Source: Neisseria bacilliformis
Lineage (GTDB): Bacteria > Pseudomonadota > Gammaproteobacteria > Burkholderiales > Neisseriaceae
Assembly: GCF_014055025.1 (NCBI RefSeq)
Contig: NZ_CP059571.1
Coordinates: 2,108,001 to 2,172,000 of the forward strand
Direction of reading: 5' to 3'
Length of the DNA: 64,000 bases
Below are positions 26,205 through 34,722 of the stretch, in pieces. A program made the translations under genes and the position numbers. Under the pieces are notes generated by a model that made no database searches, had not been told where the DNA came from, and saw only the letters and a list, made by a program, of their open reading frames with translations. Within the stretch, counting starts at the first letter, position 1, and each line of letters begins with the position of its first letter.

Positions 26205-27434
26205 ATGCCCCTCCCCCGTCTCCGCCAAGCCCTGCGCCGCTCGCGCACGCTCGGTTTCGCCGCCTTCCTCTGCCGCCGCTTCGACGCGCTCGAAGTGCCG
26301 CAAGTGGCCGCCAGCCTCACCTTCACCACCCTGCTGGCACTCGTGCCCGTGCTCACCGTCGCCCTCTACGTCCTCTCCGCCTTCCCTATGTACGACCGCC
26401 TCGCCGCCGCCGTGCTCCACTTCATCGACAGCAACCTCGTCCCCCAGGGCGCAGGCGCGGTGCGCGGCTACCTCGCCACCTTCCAAAGCAACGCCGCCAA
26501 CCTCACCGCCATCGGCCTCGCCTTCCTCGCCCTCACCTCCCTGCTGCTCATCCGCACCATCGACCACACCTTCAACCGCATCTGGCAGGTGCAAAACCTG
26601 CGCCCCTTATGGATGCAGTTTCTTGTTTACTGGCTGCTGCTCGCCTTCGCCCCCCTGGCCGTCGGCGCGGGGCTGGCCGCCTGGGAAATCCTCATCAAAG
26701 ACAACATCCTCTCCGCGCAAAACCCCCTCTCCGAAGCCCTGCGCACCCTCGCCGCCGCCGCCGGCGGCACCCTCGCCCTCTTCCTCCTCTACCGCCTCGT
26801 CCCCAACCGCCACGTTCCCGCCCGCCACGCCCTCACCGGCGCGGCCGCCACCGCCGTCCTGCTCGAAATGCTGCGGCGCGGCTTCGCCTGGTACATCGGC
26901 ACCTTCAACAGCTACACCCTCATTTACGGCGCGTTCGCCGCCATCCCCGTCTTCCTCCTCTGGCTCAACCTCGTCTGGACCCTGCTGCTCACCGGCGCAG
27001 TGTTCACCTCCTCCCTCTCCTACTGGCAGGGCGACGCCTTCCGCACCACCTACGGCGCGCGCACCCGCTTCGACGACGTACTCAAAATCCTCCTCCTGCT
27101 CCACCGCGCCCAAAGCCAAAGCCGCAGCCTGCGCATCCAAGACTTCCGCCGCCGCATCAGCATGGGCTACGACGAACTGGGCGACCTGCTCGACACACTC
27201 GCCCGCCACGGCTACGTTTGCAGCGGCCGGCGCGGCTGGGCGCTCAAAACCGACGCCGCCCGCATCCGCCTCGCCGACCTCTTCGCCCTCTTCGTCTACC
27301 GCCCCGCCCCCCCGGGCCAAGACCGCATAGCCGACGCCGTCTCCCGCCTCCTCGCCCCCGCCCTCGCCAACATGGACACCAGCCTCGAAGCCTTCGCCGC
27401 CGTCCAAACCGAAAACGGCACAGAGGCCGTCTGA
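26205..27434 (+). CDS. YihY family inner membrane protein
   Basis: A 409-residue member of the YihY/UPF0761 family (once mis-named ribonuclease BN), probably an inner-membrane transporter or flippase-like protein. About six membrane helices occupy residues 35-280. They carry the family phrases AASLTFTTLLALVPVLTVAL and IYGAFAAIPVFLLWLNLVW. A soluble C-terminal domain (about 285-400) contains a winged-helix-like segment. The C-terminal residues EAV and the stop are encoded by an uptake sequence (GAGGCCGTCTGA). The gene is C-rich, with a C7 run near 27307. Confidence 0.85.
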   Translation: MPLPRLRQALRRSRTLGFAAFLCRRFDALEVPQVAASLTFTTLLALVPVLTVALYVLSAFPMYDRLAAAVLHFIDSNLVPQGAGAVRGYLATFQSNAANLTAIGLAFLALTSLLLIRTIDHTFNRIWQVQNLRPLWMQFLVYWLLLAFAPLAVGAGLAAWEILIKDNILSAQNPLSEALRTLAAAAGGTLALFLLYRLVPNRHVPARHALTGAAATAVLLEMLRRGFAWYIGTFNSYTLIYGAFAAIPVFLLWLNLVWTLLLTGAVFTSSLSYWQGDAFRTTYGARTRFDDVLKILLLLHRAQSQSRSLRIQDFRRRISMGYDELGDLLDTLARHGYVCSGRRGWALKTDAARIRLADLFALFVYRPAPPGQDRIADAVSRLLAPALANMDTSLEAFAAVQTENGTEAV

Positions 27435-27488
27435 AAGCACCGCTCGGCGCAGCCAAAACCCGTTTTCATGTTTTTCAGACGGCCTCTG
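27422..27488 (+). terminator. DUS pair overlapping the yihY-type stop codon
   Basis: The left DUS overlaps the last codons of the gene; the right one (TTTTTCAGACGGCCTCTG) ends at 27488. The extended arm GCTCGGCGCAGCC follows the left copy. Confidence 0.65.
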
Positions 27489-27496
27489 TCGTTGAG

Positions 27497-27743
27497 GTAG
27501 GGTATGTGGCGCAGCCACGCACGCGGTTTGGATTTTTCGGGAAACGCGCGGATTTATTGCACGGCACAAACCGCGTGCGTTGCCTCGGAGCTGCACACTC
27601 CACATCGGCAGAGATTGGGTAGGGTGGGTCTCGACCCACCGTTTGCGGGAAGCGGCATGGTTGCAGTGATTGTGGCGGGTCAAGACCCACCCTACTGCTG
27701 TTTTGGCTGCGCCGAAGCTGCGCTTTCAGAAACATAGGCGGGG
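27497..27743. repeat. REP-like pairs and a deleted split-DUS unit
   Basis: A GTAGGGTATGTGGC unit at 27497-27527 has a degenerate inverted partner at about 27569-27602. A different pair, GTAGGGTGGGTCTCGACCCA facing GACCCACCCTAC, spans 27619-27694. At 27723-27750 a DUS is split by a 14-base remnant (AAACATAGGCGGGG) of the 25-base insert seen elsewhere. No gene lies in 27435-27942. Confidence 0.7.
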
Positions 27744-27942
27744 ACGGCCTCCGCCCCGCCTGACAAAGAACGCATACACCGCTTGGCACAGCACCCGTCC
27801 TGCCTACCGCCGGAAAAAAATCCGCAACCGATTATCGGCGGCGCAACTCATTCACCTGTTACCGAGCTTATGATTTTCCACCCAAAGACACGGATTTCCC
27901 ACAAAATCCCCCGCTAAAATCCATTAACGAACCGGAACCGAC

Positions 27943-28443
27943 ATGAGTTTTTCCCACACCGAACTGAGCAAACGCTTCGCCCTCCTCGCCGGCAGCCTGC
28001 CCGAATTCAACCTTCCCCGCACCCTCACCGCCCAACTGCTGCGCGTAACCGCCGAATGCCTCAGCACCCACATGAACCGCTGCCTCAAAGCCGAAGGCAT
28101 CACCGAAAGCCTGTGGTACGCCCTCCTCTTCGTCTACGTCAGCCCCAACCGCGAAATCATGCCCTCCCACCTGAGCGACCTGCTCAACCTCACCCGCACC
28201 AGCGCCACCCGCCTGGCCGACGAAATGTCCGCGCGCGGCTGGATACGGCGCGAACGCGGCGGCAACAACTGCGACCGCCGCCAAATCCTCCTGCGCCTCA
28301 CCCCCGAAGGCGAAGCCTTCATCCGCAAAATCCAGCCCCTCATCACCGCCAAACGCGACCGCATCTGGGCCGGTTTCACCGACGCCGACCACGCCGAACT
28401 GCAACACCTCCTCGGCCGCCTGCTCGAAAAATTCAAAGACTGA
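27943..28443 (+). CDS. MarR-family regulator, MprA/EmrR-like
   Basis: A 166-residue winged-helix repressor. The central region resembles E. coli MprA/EmrR: a lead-in GITESLWYALLFVY, the recognition helix in LTRTSATRLADEMSARGWI, then the wing with RRQILLRLTPEGEAFI. MprA-type proteins usually sense small aromatic compounds and repress efflux pumps. No pump gene is adjacent, so the target is unknown. It is a single-gene unit, closed by a DUS hairpin. Confidence 0.85.
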   Translation: MSFSHTELSKRFALLAGSLPEFNLPRTLTAQLLRVTAECLSTHMNRCLKAEGITESLWYALLFVYVSPNREIMPSHLSDLLNLTRTSATRLADEMSARGWIRRERGGNNCDRRQILLRLTPEGEAFIRKIQPLITAKRDRIWAGFTDADHAELQHLLGRLLEKFKD

Positions 28444-28468
28444 ACCGCCCCGCCGCAATCGCAATAAA

Positions 28469-28503
28469 AAGGCCGTCTGAAAAACAGATTTTCAGACGGC
28501 CTC
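28469..28503 (+). terminator. Inverted DUS pair after the MarR gene
   Basis: AAAGGCCGTCTGAAAA pairs with TTTTCAGACGGCCTC across a few bases, 26 bases after the stop. Confidence 0.75.
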
Positions 28504-28520
28504 TGCCGTTTACCGTTTAT

Positions 28521-29074
28521 GCAGGGTGTGTGGCGCAAGCCACGCACGCGGTTCCGGGTGCGGCGGTCGTTGGGCGCATTGGCAAACGGAGGCAATGTAG
28601 GCCGGGCTTCAGCCCGGCAAAATAGCGGGTAACAGCGGGTTCGCCGGGCTGAAGCCCGGCCTACGGTACGATAAGAGACCGTCTGAAAACTTGTTTTTCA
28701 GCAAAGTAGCTTGGGTCGAGACCCAACACCCGCACAAGCCGCCTATGTTGGGTTTGCAACCCAAGCTACCCGCTGCCGTTAAGCCGTAGGTCGGATACTT
28801 GTATCCGACACCCGCGCGGCAGGGTTGGGCAAATGGTTGTTCCTCCCAAAAAGTGCCGAATGCCAAAGAAGATTCCCGCCTGCGCAGGAATGACAGGATA
28901 GGGGTTTCAGACGGCCTCTGCCGTTGGGGTGGGGTATGCGCAAGCCACACATGCGGTTTCCACCCTAAGGTAGGGTGTGCCGCCCCGAGGCGACGCACGC
29001 GTTCCCTGCCGCATAACCAATCCGTGCATTTCCCCAAAGTCCAAACCGCGTGCGTGGCTTGCCACACACCCTAC
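28521..29074. repeat. Cluster of REP-like palindromes with a degenerate dRS3
   Basis: In ~550 gene-free bases there are at least five GTAG-type units or pairs: a single at 28521-28552, GTAGGCCGGGCTTCAGCCCG paired at 28597-28664, and GTAGCTTGGGTCGAGACCCA paired at 28706-28769. A single, GTAGGTCGGATACTTGTATC, lies at 28786-28810, and a GTAGGGTGTGCCG pair spans 28970-29074. A degenerate dRS3 (ATTCCCGCCTGCGCAGGAAT) lies near 28870. No coding sequence lies in 28444-29206. Confidence 0.8.
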
Positions 29075-29084
29075 CTTGGCGGCA

Positions 29085-29127
29085 GAGGCCGTCTAAAAAA
29101 AGCAAACCCGCTTTTCAGACGGCCTCT
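29085..29127 (-). terminator. Inverted DUS pair with one mutated arm
   Basis: The left arm reads GGCCGTCTAAAA instead of GGCCGTCTGAAA; the right arm is intact. On the minus strand it lies ~80 bases after the hemerythrin stop. Confidence 0.6.
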
Positions 29128-29206
29128 TTTGCGCCGTTGCGGCATGAACACGGTGCGGCTGTGCCGCGCATTCTGCCTTTACGGCGGAATCCGCCGCCCG
29201 TGCGCC

Positions 29207-29716
29207 CTACCCTTTCCTGCGCCGCGCCATGTTTTTGCCGATGCGCGCCAGCTCGTCGGCGGGGATGTGGGTTTTGCCCAGCTCGAACAGCCCTTCTTCC
29301 AGGGCCAGATGCACGGCGTAGCCGTCGGTGAAGGCTTTGAAGGCGGCGGCGTCGGGGCGGTAGGCCGCGTCGGCTTCGAGTTTGGCGAACTCGGCGGCCA
29401 CAGCAGACCAGTTGGCGTGCAGCAGGCCGTGCTGGCGCAGGAGTTCGTCCACGTCGGCCTGCGCCTGCGGCGCGTAACGCAGCAGCAGCGGGAAGAAGTC
29501 CTGTTCTTCGTCTTCGTGGTGCAGCGGGGCGGCAACGTTGAAATACTGGGCGATCTGGCGCACGGCCTGCATCACGATGTCGTTACGGCCGTGTTCGGCG
29601 ATGTAGTTGTCGAGCATGCCGACCTGTTCGCAGAAGCGGCGCACTTTGCCGTGGCAGGCGTAGAGCATTTCCACCGGCTCGTCGAATGTTACGCTTTTTG
29701 TGTTGAAAAGATTCAT
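29207..29716 (-). CDS. Hemerythrin-like domain protein
   Basis: A 169-residue soluble protein with the hemerythrin HHE four-helix fold. This family binds a di-iron centre and carries or senses O2 or NO, or protects iron centres. Candidate ligands are [12 protein letters not shown] in helix 1, [14 protein letters not shown] in helix 2, [10 protein letters not shown] in helix 3 and [12 protein letters not shown] in helix 4. The frame runs further upstream, but [14 protein letters not shown] at 29716 is the natural start. It stands alone beside the azurin gene on the same strand. Confidence 0.82.
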   Translation of the reverse strand: MNLFNTKSVTFDEPVEMLYACHGKVRRFCEQVGMLDNYIAEHGRNDIVMQAVRQIAQYFNVAAPLHHEDEEQDFFPLLLRYAPQAQADVDELLRQHGLLHANWSAVAAEFAKLEADAAYRPDAAAFKAFTDGYAVHLALEEGLFELGKTHIPADELARIGKNMARRRKG

Positions 29717-29899
29717 GTTTTTCCGTTTGAGGCCGTCTGAAAACATGGTTTCGGCGGCCTTTCCTCTTGATTGGCGAAGGGCGCAGTATAGTGAATCGCG
29801 CGCCGCGCCGCACGGGCTTTTCAGACGGCCTCTGTGTCGTGCAGGCCGCGCACGCAAAAACGGCCTGCGTGTGCAGGCCGTCTGAAAATGGCGCAAACC

Positions 29900-30499
29900 T
29901 TATTTCAAGGTAACGTGGCCGAGCATTTGCGCGGAGTGGGCGGGGAAGGAGCAGTAGAACTCGTATTTGCCGCCGTCGGCCAGTTTGGAAGTGTCCACGG
30001 TAACGCTGGTTTCTTCGCCGCCGCCGATCAGTTTGGTGTGGGCGATGACGCGCGCGTCGCCGGCTTTGACGTAGTCGGCATCCGCGCCGGCAGCCGCGCC
30101 GTCGGCAAGCACGCCTTTGGTGTCTTCGGCTTTGGAAATCACGATGTTGTGCCCCATTGCGGTTTTGGGCATTTTGCCGGTGTGTTTGAGGGTTACTTTG
30201 AATTCTTTGCAGTTGGTTTTGTCGATGACCAGCTCTTTGGTGTTGAAGTTCATCGCGTCGTCGGATTCGACCACGGTTTCACACGCGCCGGCGGCAGGGG
30301 CTGCGGCCGCTTCGGAAGCGGCGGGGGCGGCTTCGGAGGCGGGCGCGGCGGGGGTTTCGGAAGCGGGTGCTTCGGAGGCCGGGGCGGCGGGCGCTTCGGA
30401 GGCGGCGGGCGGGGCGGCCGGGGTTTCGGCGGGTTTGTTGTCGCCGCACGCGCTCAATGCCAGTGCCGCTGCGGAAATCAGTGCCAGATATGCTTTCAT
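29900..30499 (-). CDS. laz: Lipid-modified azurin (H.8-type)
   Basis: Laz is an outer-membrane-anchored blue copper protein that passes electrons and supports defence against oxidants. The 199-residue product has a lipoprotein signal (ending ALSAC, Cys18) and a flexible linker of repeated A-P-A-S-E-A units (about residues 25-70), related to the H.8 epitope. An azurin domain of ~128 residues follows. Copper ligands are visible: His in MGHNIVI, and Cys, His and Met in [17 protein letters not shown] precedes the ATG. It is monocistronic. Confidence 0.93.
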   Translation of the reverse strand: MKAYLALISAAALALSACGDNKPAETPAAPPAASEAPAAPASEAPASETPAAPASEAAPAASEAAAAPAAGACETVVESDDAMNFNTKELVIDKTNCKEFKVTLKHTGKMPKTAMGHNIVISKAEDTKGVLADGAAAGADADYVKAGDARVIAHTKLIGGGEETSVTVDTSKLADGGKYEFYCSFPAHSAQMLGHVTLK

Positions 30500-30612
30500 G
30501 TTTTAGCTCCTTAATGATGATGGTGGAAAATAATCGGAAACAAAAAACAATCCGTCGTAAACAACCAACGGAACCGGGCGCAATGTACCACGATTCGGCA
30601 ATTGAGGGATAA

Positions 30613-31062
30613 CTATTTTTGATATTTGCCGACCAAACGGCGCAGGGCGGCGGCCAGTCCGGGGTGGTGTTGCAGCCTGTCTGCGCCGTCGGCGAGGGCT
30701 TCGAGGGCGGCGGGGCTGAGTTTGAGGGTGTTTTGTTTGGGCGGGGCGGACGGTTTGGGAACGGTTTTGACGCGCACGGCGCGAATCAGGCCGCCGTATG
30801 CCTGTAACTGTGGCAGGAGGGCGGGGGCGAGCATTTTGAGGCGGGCGGCGGCGGTGCTGTTGGCGGCCAGCAGCACGAGGCTGCCGTCGGGGTCGATGCA
30901 GGCCGTCCGAATGTGGGGATGGAGGTTGGCGGGCAGGTGCTGTTTGACGGCTTGGTCGAGCTGCCGCCATGCCTGCGCGCTTTGCAGCAGGAATTTGAGT
31001 TGGGCGGCGGCGGAGGGGTCGTCGCCCGTCCCGCTGCGTTTGCCGATGTGTGCGAAATCCAT
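30613..31062 (-). CDS. DciA-family (DUF721) protein
   Basis: A 149-residue soluble basic protein of the DciA/DUF721 family. DciA helps load the replicative helicase DnaB in bacteria without DnaC. The front FLLQSAQAWRQLDQAVKQHL and the fold around IRTACIDPDGSLVLLAANSTAAARLKM match the family; the tail is unstructured and rich in K and A. It lies 22 bases downstream of rnhA on the same strand, a setting fitting nucleic-acid metabolism. The role in this organism is inference. Confidence 0.7.
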   Translation of the reverse strand: MDFAHIGKRSGTGDDPSAAAQLKFLLQSAQAWRQLDQAVKQHLPANLHPHIRTACIDPDGSLVLLAANSTAAARLKMLAPALLPQLQAYGGLIRAVRVKTVPKPSAPPKQNTLKLSPAALEALADGADRLQHHPGLAAALRRLVGKYQK

Positions 31063-31084
31063 TTTTCAGACGGCCTCTGTCTTG

Positions 31085-31531
31085 TTACCCGCGTCCTGCC
31101 GCTTCTGCTGCGCCCCGGTTGGCCAGCGCGTCGGCGCGTTCGTTTTCGGGATGGCCGGCGTGGCCTTTGACCCATTTCCAGCTGACGTTGTGGGCGGCGG
31201 CGAGGCGGTCGAGTTCACGCCACAGGTCTTCGTTTTTCACCGGCTGTTTGGCCGAGGTTTTCCAGCCGTTTTTCTTCCAGCCGTGTATCCAGCTCTGCAT
31301 GCCGTTTTTGACGTATTGAGAGTCGGTGCAGATTTCCACGCAGCTGGTGCGTTTGAGGGCTTTGAGCCCTTCGATGACGGCGGTGAGCTCCATGCGGTTG
31401 TTGGTGGTTTCGGCTTCGCCGCCGAACAGTTCTTTTTCGTGGCGGCCGTAGCGCAGCAGCACGCCCCAGCCGCCCGCGCCGGGGTTGCCTTTGCACGCGC
31501 CGTCGGTGTAGAGGTAAACGGTTTGTTCCAT
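31085..31531 (-). CDS. rnhA: Ribonuclease HI
   Basis: RNase HI cuts RNA in RNA-DNA hybrids. The 148-residue enzyme has all four catalytic acids: Asp10 ([11 protein letters not shown]), Glu48 (NNRMEL), Asp70 (CTDSQYV) and Asp134 (ERADALA), and the basic handle around WKKNGWKTS. The ATG at 31531 gives the family start [11 protein letters not shown]. It is followed closely by the DciA-like gene, with an uptake sequence in the space between. Confidence 0.96.
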   Translation of the reverse strand: MEQTVYLYTDGACKGNPGAGGWGVLLRYGRHEKELFGGEAETTNNRMELTAVIEGLKALKRTSCVEICTDSQYVKNGMQSWIHGWKKNGWKTSAKQPVKNEDLWRELDRLAAAHNVSWKWVKGHAGHPENERADALANRGAAEAAGRG

Positions 31532-31640
31532 ATGGGTTTTCTTTCGTATGGCTCGGACGGAGGCGGCGGATTATAGCAGGCCGTATGAAAAACACGGCGC
31601 GGCCGCTGCGGAATGCTTGGAGGCCGTCTGAAAACGGTAT

Positions 31641-31678
31641 TTTCAGAAACGTCATCCCCGCGCAGGTGAGGACGGCCT
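31641..31678. repeat. Uptake sequence split by a 25-base dRS3-like hairpin
   Basis: TTTCAG (31641-31646) and ACGGCCT (31672-31678) are separated by 25 bases (AAACGTCATCCCCGCGCAGG plus TGAGG). An intact DUS at 31621 would be the other arm of this terminator hairpin. Confidence 0.75.
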
Positions 31679-31682
31679 GTGT

Positions 31683-33050
31683 TCAATCGGGCAGCAGTTT
31701 GCCGGGGTTCATGATGCCGTGCGGGTCGAAGGCGGTTTTTACAGCCTTCATCAGGGCGATTTCCGCCGCGCTGCGTACTTGGCTCAGGCGGTGGCGTTTG
31801 ACTTGACCGATGCCGTGCTCGGCGGCGATAGTGCCGCCGCAGGCGAGGACGTGTGCGTACACGATGTCGTTCACCGCGTTTTCAAAGGCGTATACACCGT
31901 TGTCGGACACACCGGGCAGGAAGGTGTTGTAGTGCAGGCTGCCGTCGCCGAGGTGGCCGAACACGACGATGCGGATGCCGTCGAAGGCCGCTTGCAAGGC
32001 CGCGCCGCAACGTTTGACAAATTCGGCGACGCGTGCGATGGGGAGGGCGATGTCGTGTTTGATGCTCGCGCCGAGACCGCGCTGGGCGGCGGAGATGTTT
32101 TCGCGCAAAGCCCACAGGGTACGCCGCTCGGTTTCCGACTGCGCCAACACGCTGTTGTCAAAGCCGTTTTCCAGAAGGCACTCGGCCAAGAGGCCGCCAA
32201 GGTCGGCGCGCGACTCGCTGTCGGTCAGTTCCAGCAGGACGTGCCACGGCGCATCGGCGGGCGGCGCGGCGCGGCAGAAGGCGGACGACAATTCGAGCGC
32301 GTAACGCCCGACCAACTCGAAGCTGACCAGGCGTTCGCCGAAACGGCTTTTGACCAAAGCCAGCAGCTCCACCGCCTGCGCGATACTGCCCACGCCCGCC
32401 CAAACGGTTTCGCGCGTTTGCGGCAGGGGGAAGAGTTTCAGCGTGGCGGCGGTAATCACGCCCAGCGTGCCCTCGCTGCCGATGAAAAGCTGGCGCAGGT
32501 CGTAGCCGGTGGTGTTTTTGTGCAGCGGCGCGAGGTGGGACACCAGTTCGCCGTCCGGCAGTACCACTTCCAAACCCATCACCAAATCGCGCATCGTGCC
32601 GTAGCGCAGCACGTTCAGCCCGCCGGCATTGCAGGCGATGTTGCCGCCGATCTGGCACGAGCCTTCGCTGGCCAGACTCAGCGGAAACAGCCGCCCCGAA
32701 GCCGCCGCCGCGTCCTGCACGTTTTGCAGGATGCAGCCGGCCTCGGCGGTGAGGGCGTTGTCGGCAGTGCTGACGCTGCGGATGCGGTTCAGACGGCCTA
32801 AATTGAGCAAAACGCCACCCTGCGGCACGGCCGCGCCGCACAGGCCGGTGTTGCCGCCCTGCGGGGTAACGGGCAGGCGGCGCTCAAAACAGAAACGCAT
32901 GATTTTGCGCACGGATTCGGTGTCGCGCGGCTGCAAAAGCAAATCCGCCCGCCCGGTGTAGCGGCGGCGTTGGTCGGTGAGCAGGGCGGCGTTGTCGGAA
33001 ATTTCGTCGGGCGCAAGCAGGGCGGCGAGGCGGCGGTAGGGGGTGTGCAT
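31683..33050 (-). CDS. FAD-linked oxidase, D-2-hydroxyglutarate/D-lactate dehydrogenase type
   Basis: A 455-residue flavoenzyme of the VAO/PCMH type (FAD_binding_4 plus FAD-oxidase C). It has the FAD-pyrophosphate loop LPVTPQGGNTGLCGAAVPQG and the segment SEGSCQIGGNIACNAGGLNV. The C-terminal AAEHGIGQVKRHRL, typical of D-2-hydroxyacid dehydrogenases, is also present. The likely reaction is oxidation of a D-2-hydroxyacid with electrons passed to a quinone or ETF; the exact substrate cannot be read. The long frame upstream of 33050 is low-complexity antisense of a lipoprotein gene and is excluded. Confidence 0.85.
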   Translation of the reverse strand: MHTPYRRLAALLAPDEISDNAALLTDQRRRYTGRADLLLQPRDTESVRKIMRFCFERRLPVTPQGGNTGLCGAAVPQGGVLLNLGRLNRIRSVSTADNALTAEAGCILQNVQDAAAASGRLFPLSLASEGSCQIGGNIACNAGGLNVLRYGTMRDLVMGLEVVLPDGELVSHLAPLHKNTTGYDLRQLFIGSEGTLGVITAATLKLFPLPQTRETVWAGVGSIAQAVELLALVKSRFGERLVSFELVGRYALELSSAFCRAAPPADAPWHVLLELTDSESRADLGGLLAECLLENGFDNSVLAQSETERRTLWALRENISAAQRGLGASIKHDIALPIARVAEFVKRCGAALQAAFDGIRIVVFGHLGDGSLHYNTFLPGVSDNGVYAFENAVNDIVYAHVLACGGTIAAEHGIGQVKRHRLSQVRSAAEIALMKAVKTAFDPHGIMNPGKLLPD

Positions 33051-33225
33051 GGTTTGTGTTTTTTGATGTGCAGACGGGTTGGAGCTTTGCCGAAAGCCGT
33101 TTTGGCTGCGCCGAAGCGGTGCTTTCAGACGGCCTGCCGCCCGTATCCCAAATATAAAGGAATAAAGGCGGCGGATAGACAAACGGGACGCTTGCGCGTC
33201 CCGTTTGCCATGCTGCAAAAGCGGC

Positions 33226-33492
33226 TTATTTGCTGGCGGCTGCGTCGGAAGCGGCGGCATCGGCAGCAGAAGCGGCGGCGGCGGCATCCATAGCGGCGGA
33301 AGCTGCGCCTTCGGCTGCGGAAGCGGCACCTTCGGCGGCAGAAGCCGCGCCTTCGGCTGCGGAAGCGGCGGCAGAAGCGGCTTGTGTGGCAGCTTCGGAT
33401 GCTGCGTTTGCAGCATCGGTAGCGGCTTTTTCACCGCCGCAGGCGGCCAGGAACAGGGACATCAGGGTAGCGGCTAACAGGGATTTTTTCAT
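33226..33492 (-). CDS. Small alanine-rich repeat lipoprotein
   Basis: An 88-residue lipoprotein: MKKSLLAATLMSLFLAACGG has a clean lipobox. The rest is almost only A, S, E and D. It includes a 7-residue unit (A-S-A-A-E-G-A) repeated in tandem about three times, encoded by near-identical 21-base DNA repeats (about 33300-33365). It is presumably helical and surface- or periplasm-facing, in the style of neisserial repeat lipoproteins. Copy number of the unit could vary between strains. AAGG precedes the ATG. Confidence 0.75.
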   Translation of the reverse strand: MKKSLLAATLMSLFLAACGGEKAATDAANAASEAATQAASAAASAAEGAASAAEGAASAAEGAASAAMDAAAAASAADAAASDAAASK

Positions 33493-33989
33493 TTTTCAAA
33501 TACCTTACGAAATAAACTAAATTGATAAAACATCAGCAAATAATGTTGCCCGCAACAGCATGGTTACGGGCTTTTGCTTGTGCTGAACGCCGCCATTATG
33601 CCCATGTGCACGCCTAAAATCAATTCGCGCCTTGATTTGAATCACAATGCGCCGCCGCAGCGCGGGATACGATGCGCGGTTTTTTGCGACAGCAAAATAC
33701 CTTTTCACGCCGTCCGGCGCAATAATCCGACCGCTTATTCAAATTTGACGGTTTATTGTTATCCTGTATCGCCCCGATATGCCGCCCGAGTGAGCTTTGC
33801 CGCCGCCTATCCCCGCCGCCGCTTCGGTGGCAAAAAAGCAACATTTTCCTGCCGGCCGTCTGAAAAACGCCGCGCGCAGGCCGCCGCCGCAAGGCCGCGC
33901 ATGCACGCGGCGCGGGGCAAATAAACAGGCCGCGCCGCCACCATGATGTTACAATGCCCGCTTTCCAATTCCTGTTCCGAAAGACAGCC
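33493..33989. other. Intergenic region without a gene
   Basis: About 500 bases between the divergent repeat lipoprotein and slyD. AT-richer than average from 33493 to 33790. One DUS-like site lies near 33854. A TTGACG at about 33744 has no convincing -10. No hairpin terminator, repeat or coding sequence is visible. Confidence 0.6.
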
Positions 33990-34463
33990 ATGATTAAAAA
34001 AGACACCGTTGTCGGCCTGCATTACCAAATGTTCGATGCCAACGACCAGCTTATCGACGAAACACAGCAGCCCATCGTGTACCTGCACGGCGGTTACGAC
34101 GGCATTTTCCCGCTGGTGGAGGAAGCCCTGCACGGGAAAACCGTCGGCGACGAAGTGGACATCGTCCTGCAACCGGACGACGCTTTCGGCGAACAGGATC
34201 CCGAGCTGGTGCGCATCGAGCCGGCCGACGCCTTCCCGTCGGAAGTGAAGCCGGGCATGATGTTCGAGGCCGACATGCCCGACGGCGATGTGGTGGTGTT
34301 CCGCGTTACCGATATGGCCGAGGGCAAAGTGGTTGTGGACGGCAACCACCCGCTGGCAGGCATGAAAATCCGCTTCAAAGCCAAAGTGGAAAGCATCCGC
34401 GAAGCCACCAAGGAAGAAACCGAACACGGCCACGTCCACGGCCCGCACGGTCATCATCATTAG
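33990..34463 (+). CDS. slyD: FKBP-type peptidyl-prolyl isomerase SlyD
   Basis: SlyD is a cytoplasmic prolyl isomerase and chaperone that also handles nickel for metalloenzymes. The 157-residue protein has an FKBP domain interrupted by the insert-in-flap domain (about residues 70-120). It ends in a histidine-rich metal-binding tail (EHGHVHGPHGHHH), shorter than in E. coli. The ATG at 33990 gives the natural start MIKKDTVVGLHY; the 12 residues upstream are dropped. A DUS hairpin follows. Confidence 0.93.
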   Translation: MIKKDTVVGLHYQMFDANDQLIDETQQPIVYLHGGYDGIFPLVEEALHGKTVGDEVDIVLQPDDAFGEQDPELVRIEPADAFPSEVKPGMMFEADMPDGDVVVFRVTDMAEGKVVVDGNHPLAGMKIRFKAKVESIREATKEETEHGHVHGPHGHHH

Positions 34464-34482
34464 CATCGGCATGAATACGGAC

Positions 34483-34521
34483 AGGCCGTCTGAAAAATCC
34501 GTTACGGTTTTCAGACGGCCT
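34483..34521 (+). terminator. Inverted DUS pair after slyD
   Basis: AGGCCGTCTGAAAAATCCG and its complement across a short loop, 20 bases after the slyD stop. A lone inverted REP-like unit (34561-34594) follows. Confidence 0.75.
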
Positions 34522-34678
34522 CAACGTTTCCTATCAGCCCAAACATCCGCCCAAGCCCGCAACCGCGTGCGTCGCCTTGGGACGACACGCCCTACGGATG
34601 CTTCGGCGCGGGCGGATTCGGCTGTAAAGATAGGAGTGTGGCGCAAGCCATGCCCACGATTTAGGCTGCTTGTCGCAA

Positions 34679-34722
34679 GAGGCCGTCTGAAAGCGCAGAA
34701 GCTGCGCTTTCAGACGGCCTCT
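34679..34722 (-). terminator. Perfect extended-DUS palindrome at the end of the CinA-like gene
   Basis: GAGGCCGTCTGAAAGCGCAG and its exact complement flank only two to four bases. The left end of the minus-strand gene (stop at 34710) lies within it, so the stop codon is part of the uptake sequence. Confidence 0.75.

Noticed and set aside
27307-27313. C7 run inside the YihY gene as a phase-variation tract
   Set aside because: Seven bases is short, the gene is in frame, and the region is C-rich throughout.
538-29074. REP-like pairs considered as attachment sites of a prophage or island
   Set aside because: No integrase, no phage genes and no shared direct repeats bounding a block; the units behave as dispersed palindromes.
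33730-33860. TTGACG and a GC-rich hairpin considered as a second small RNA
   Set aside because: No acceptable -10 box and no T run after the hairpin.
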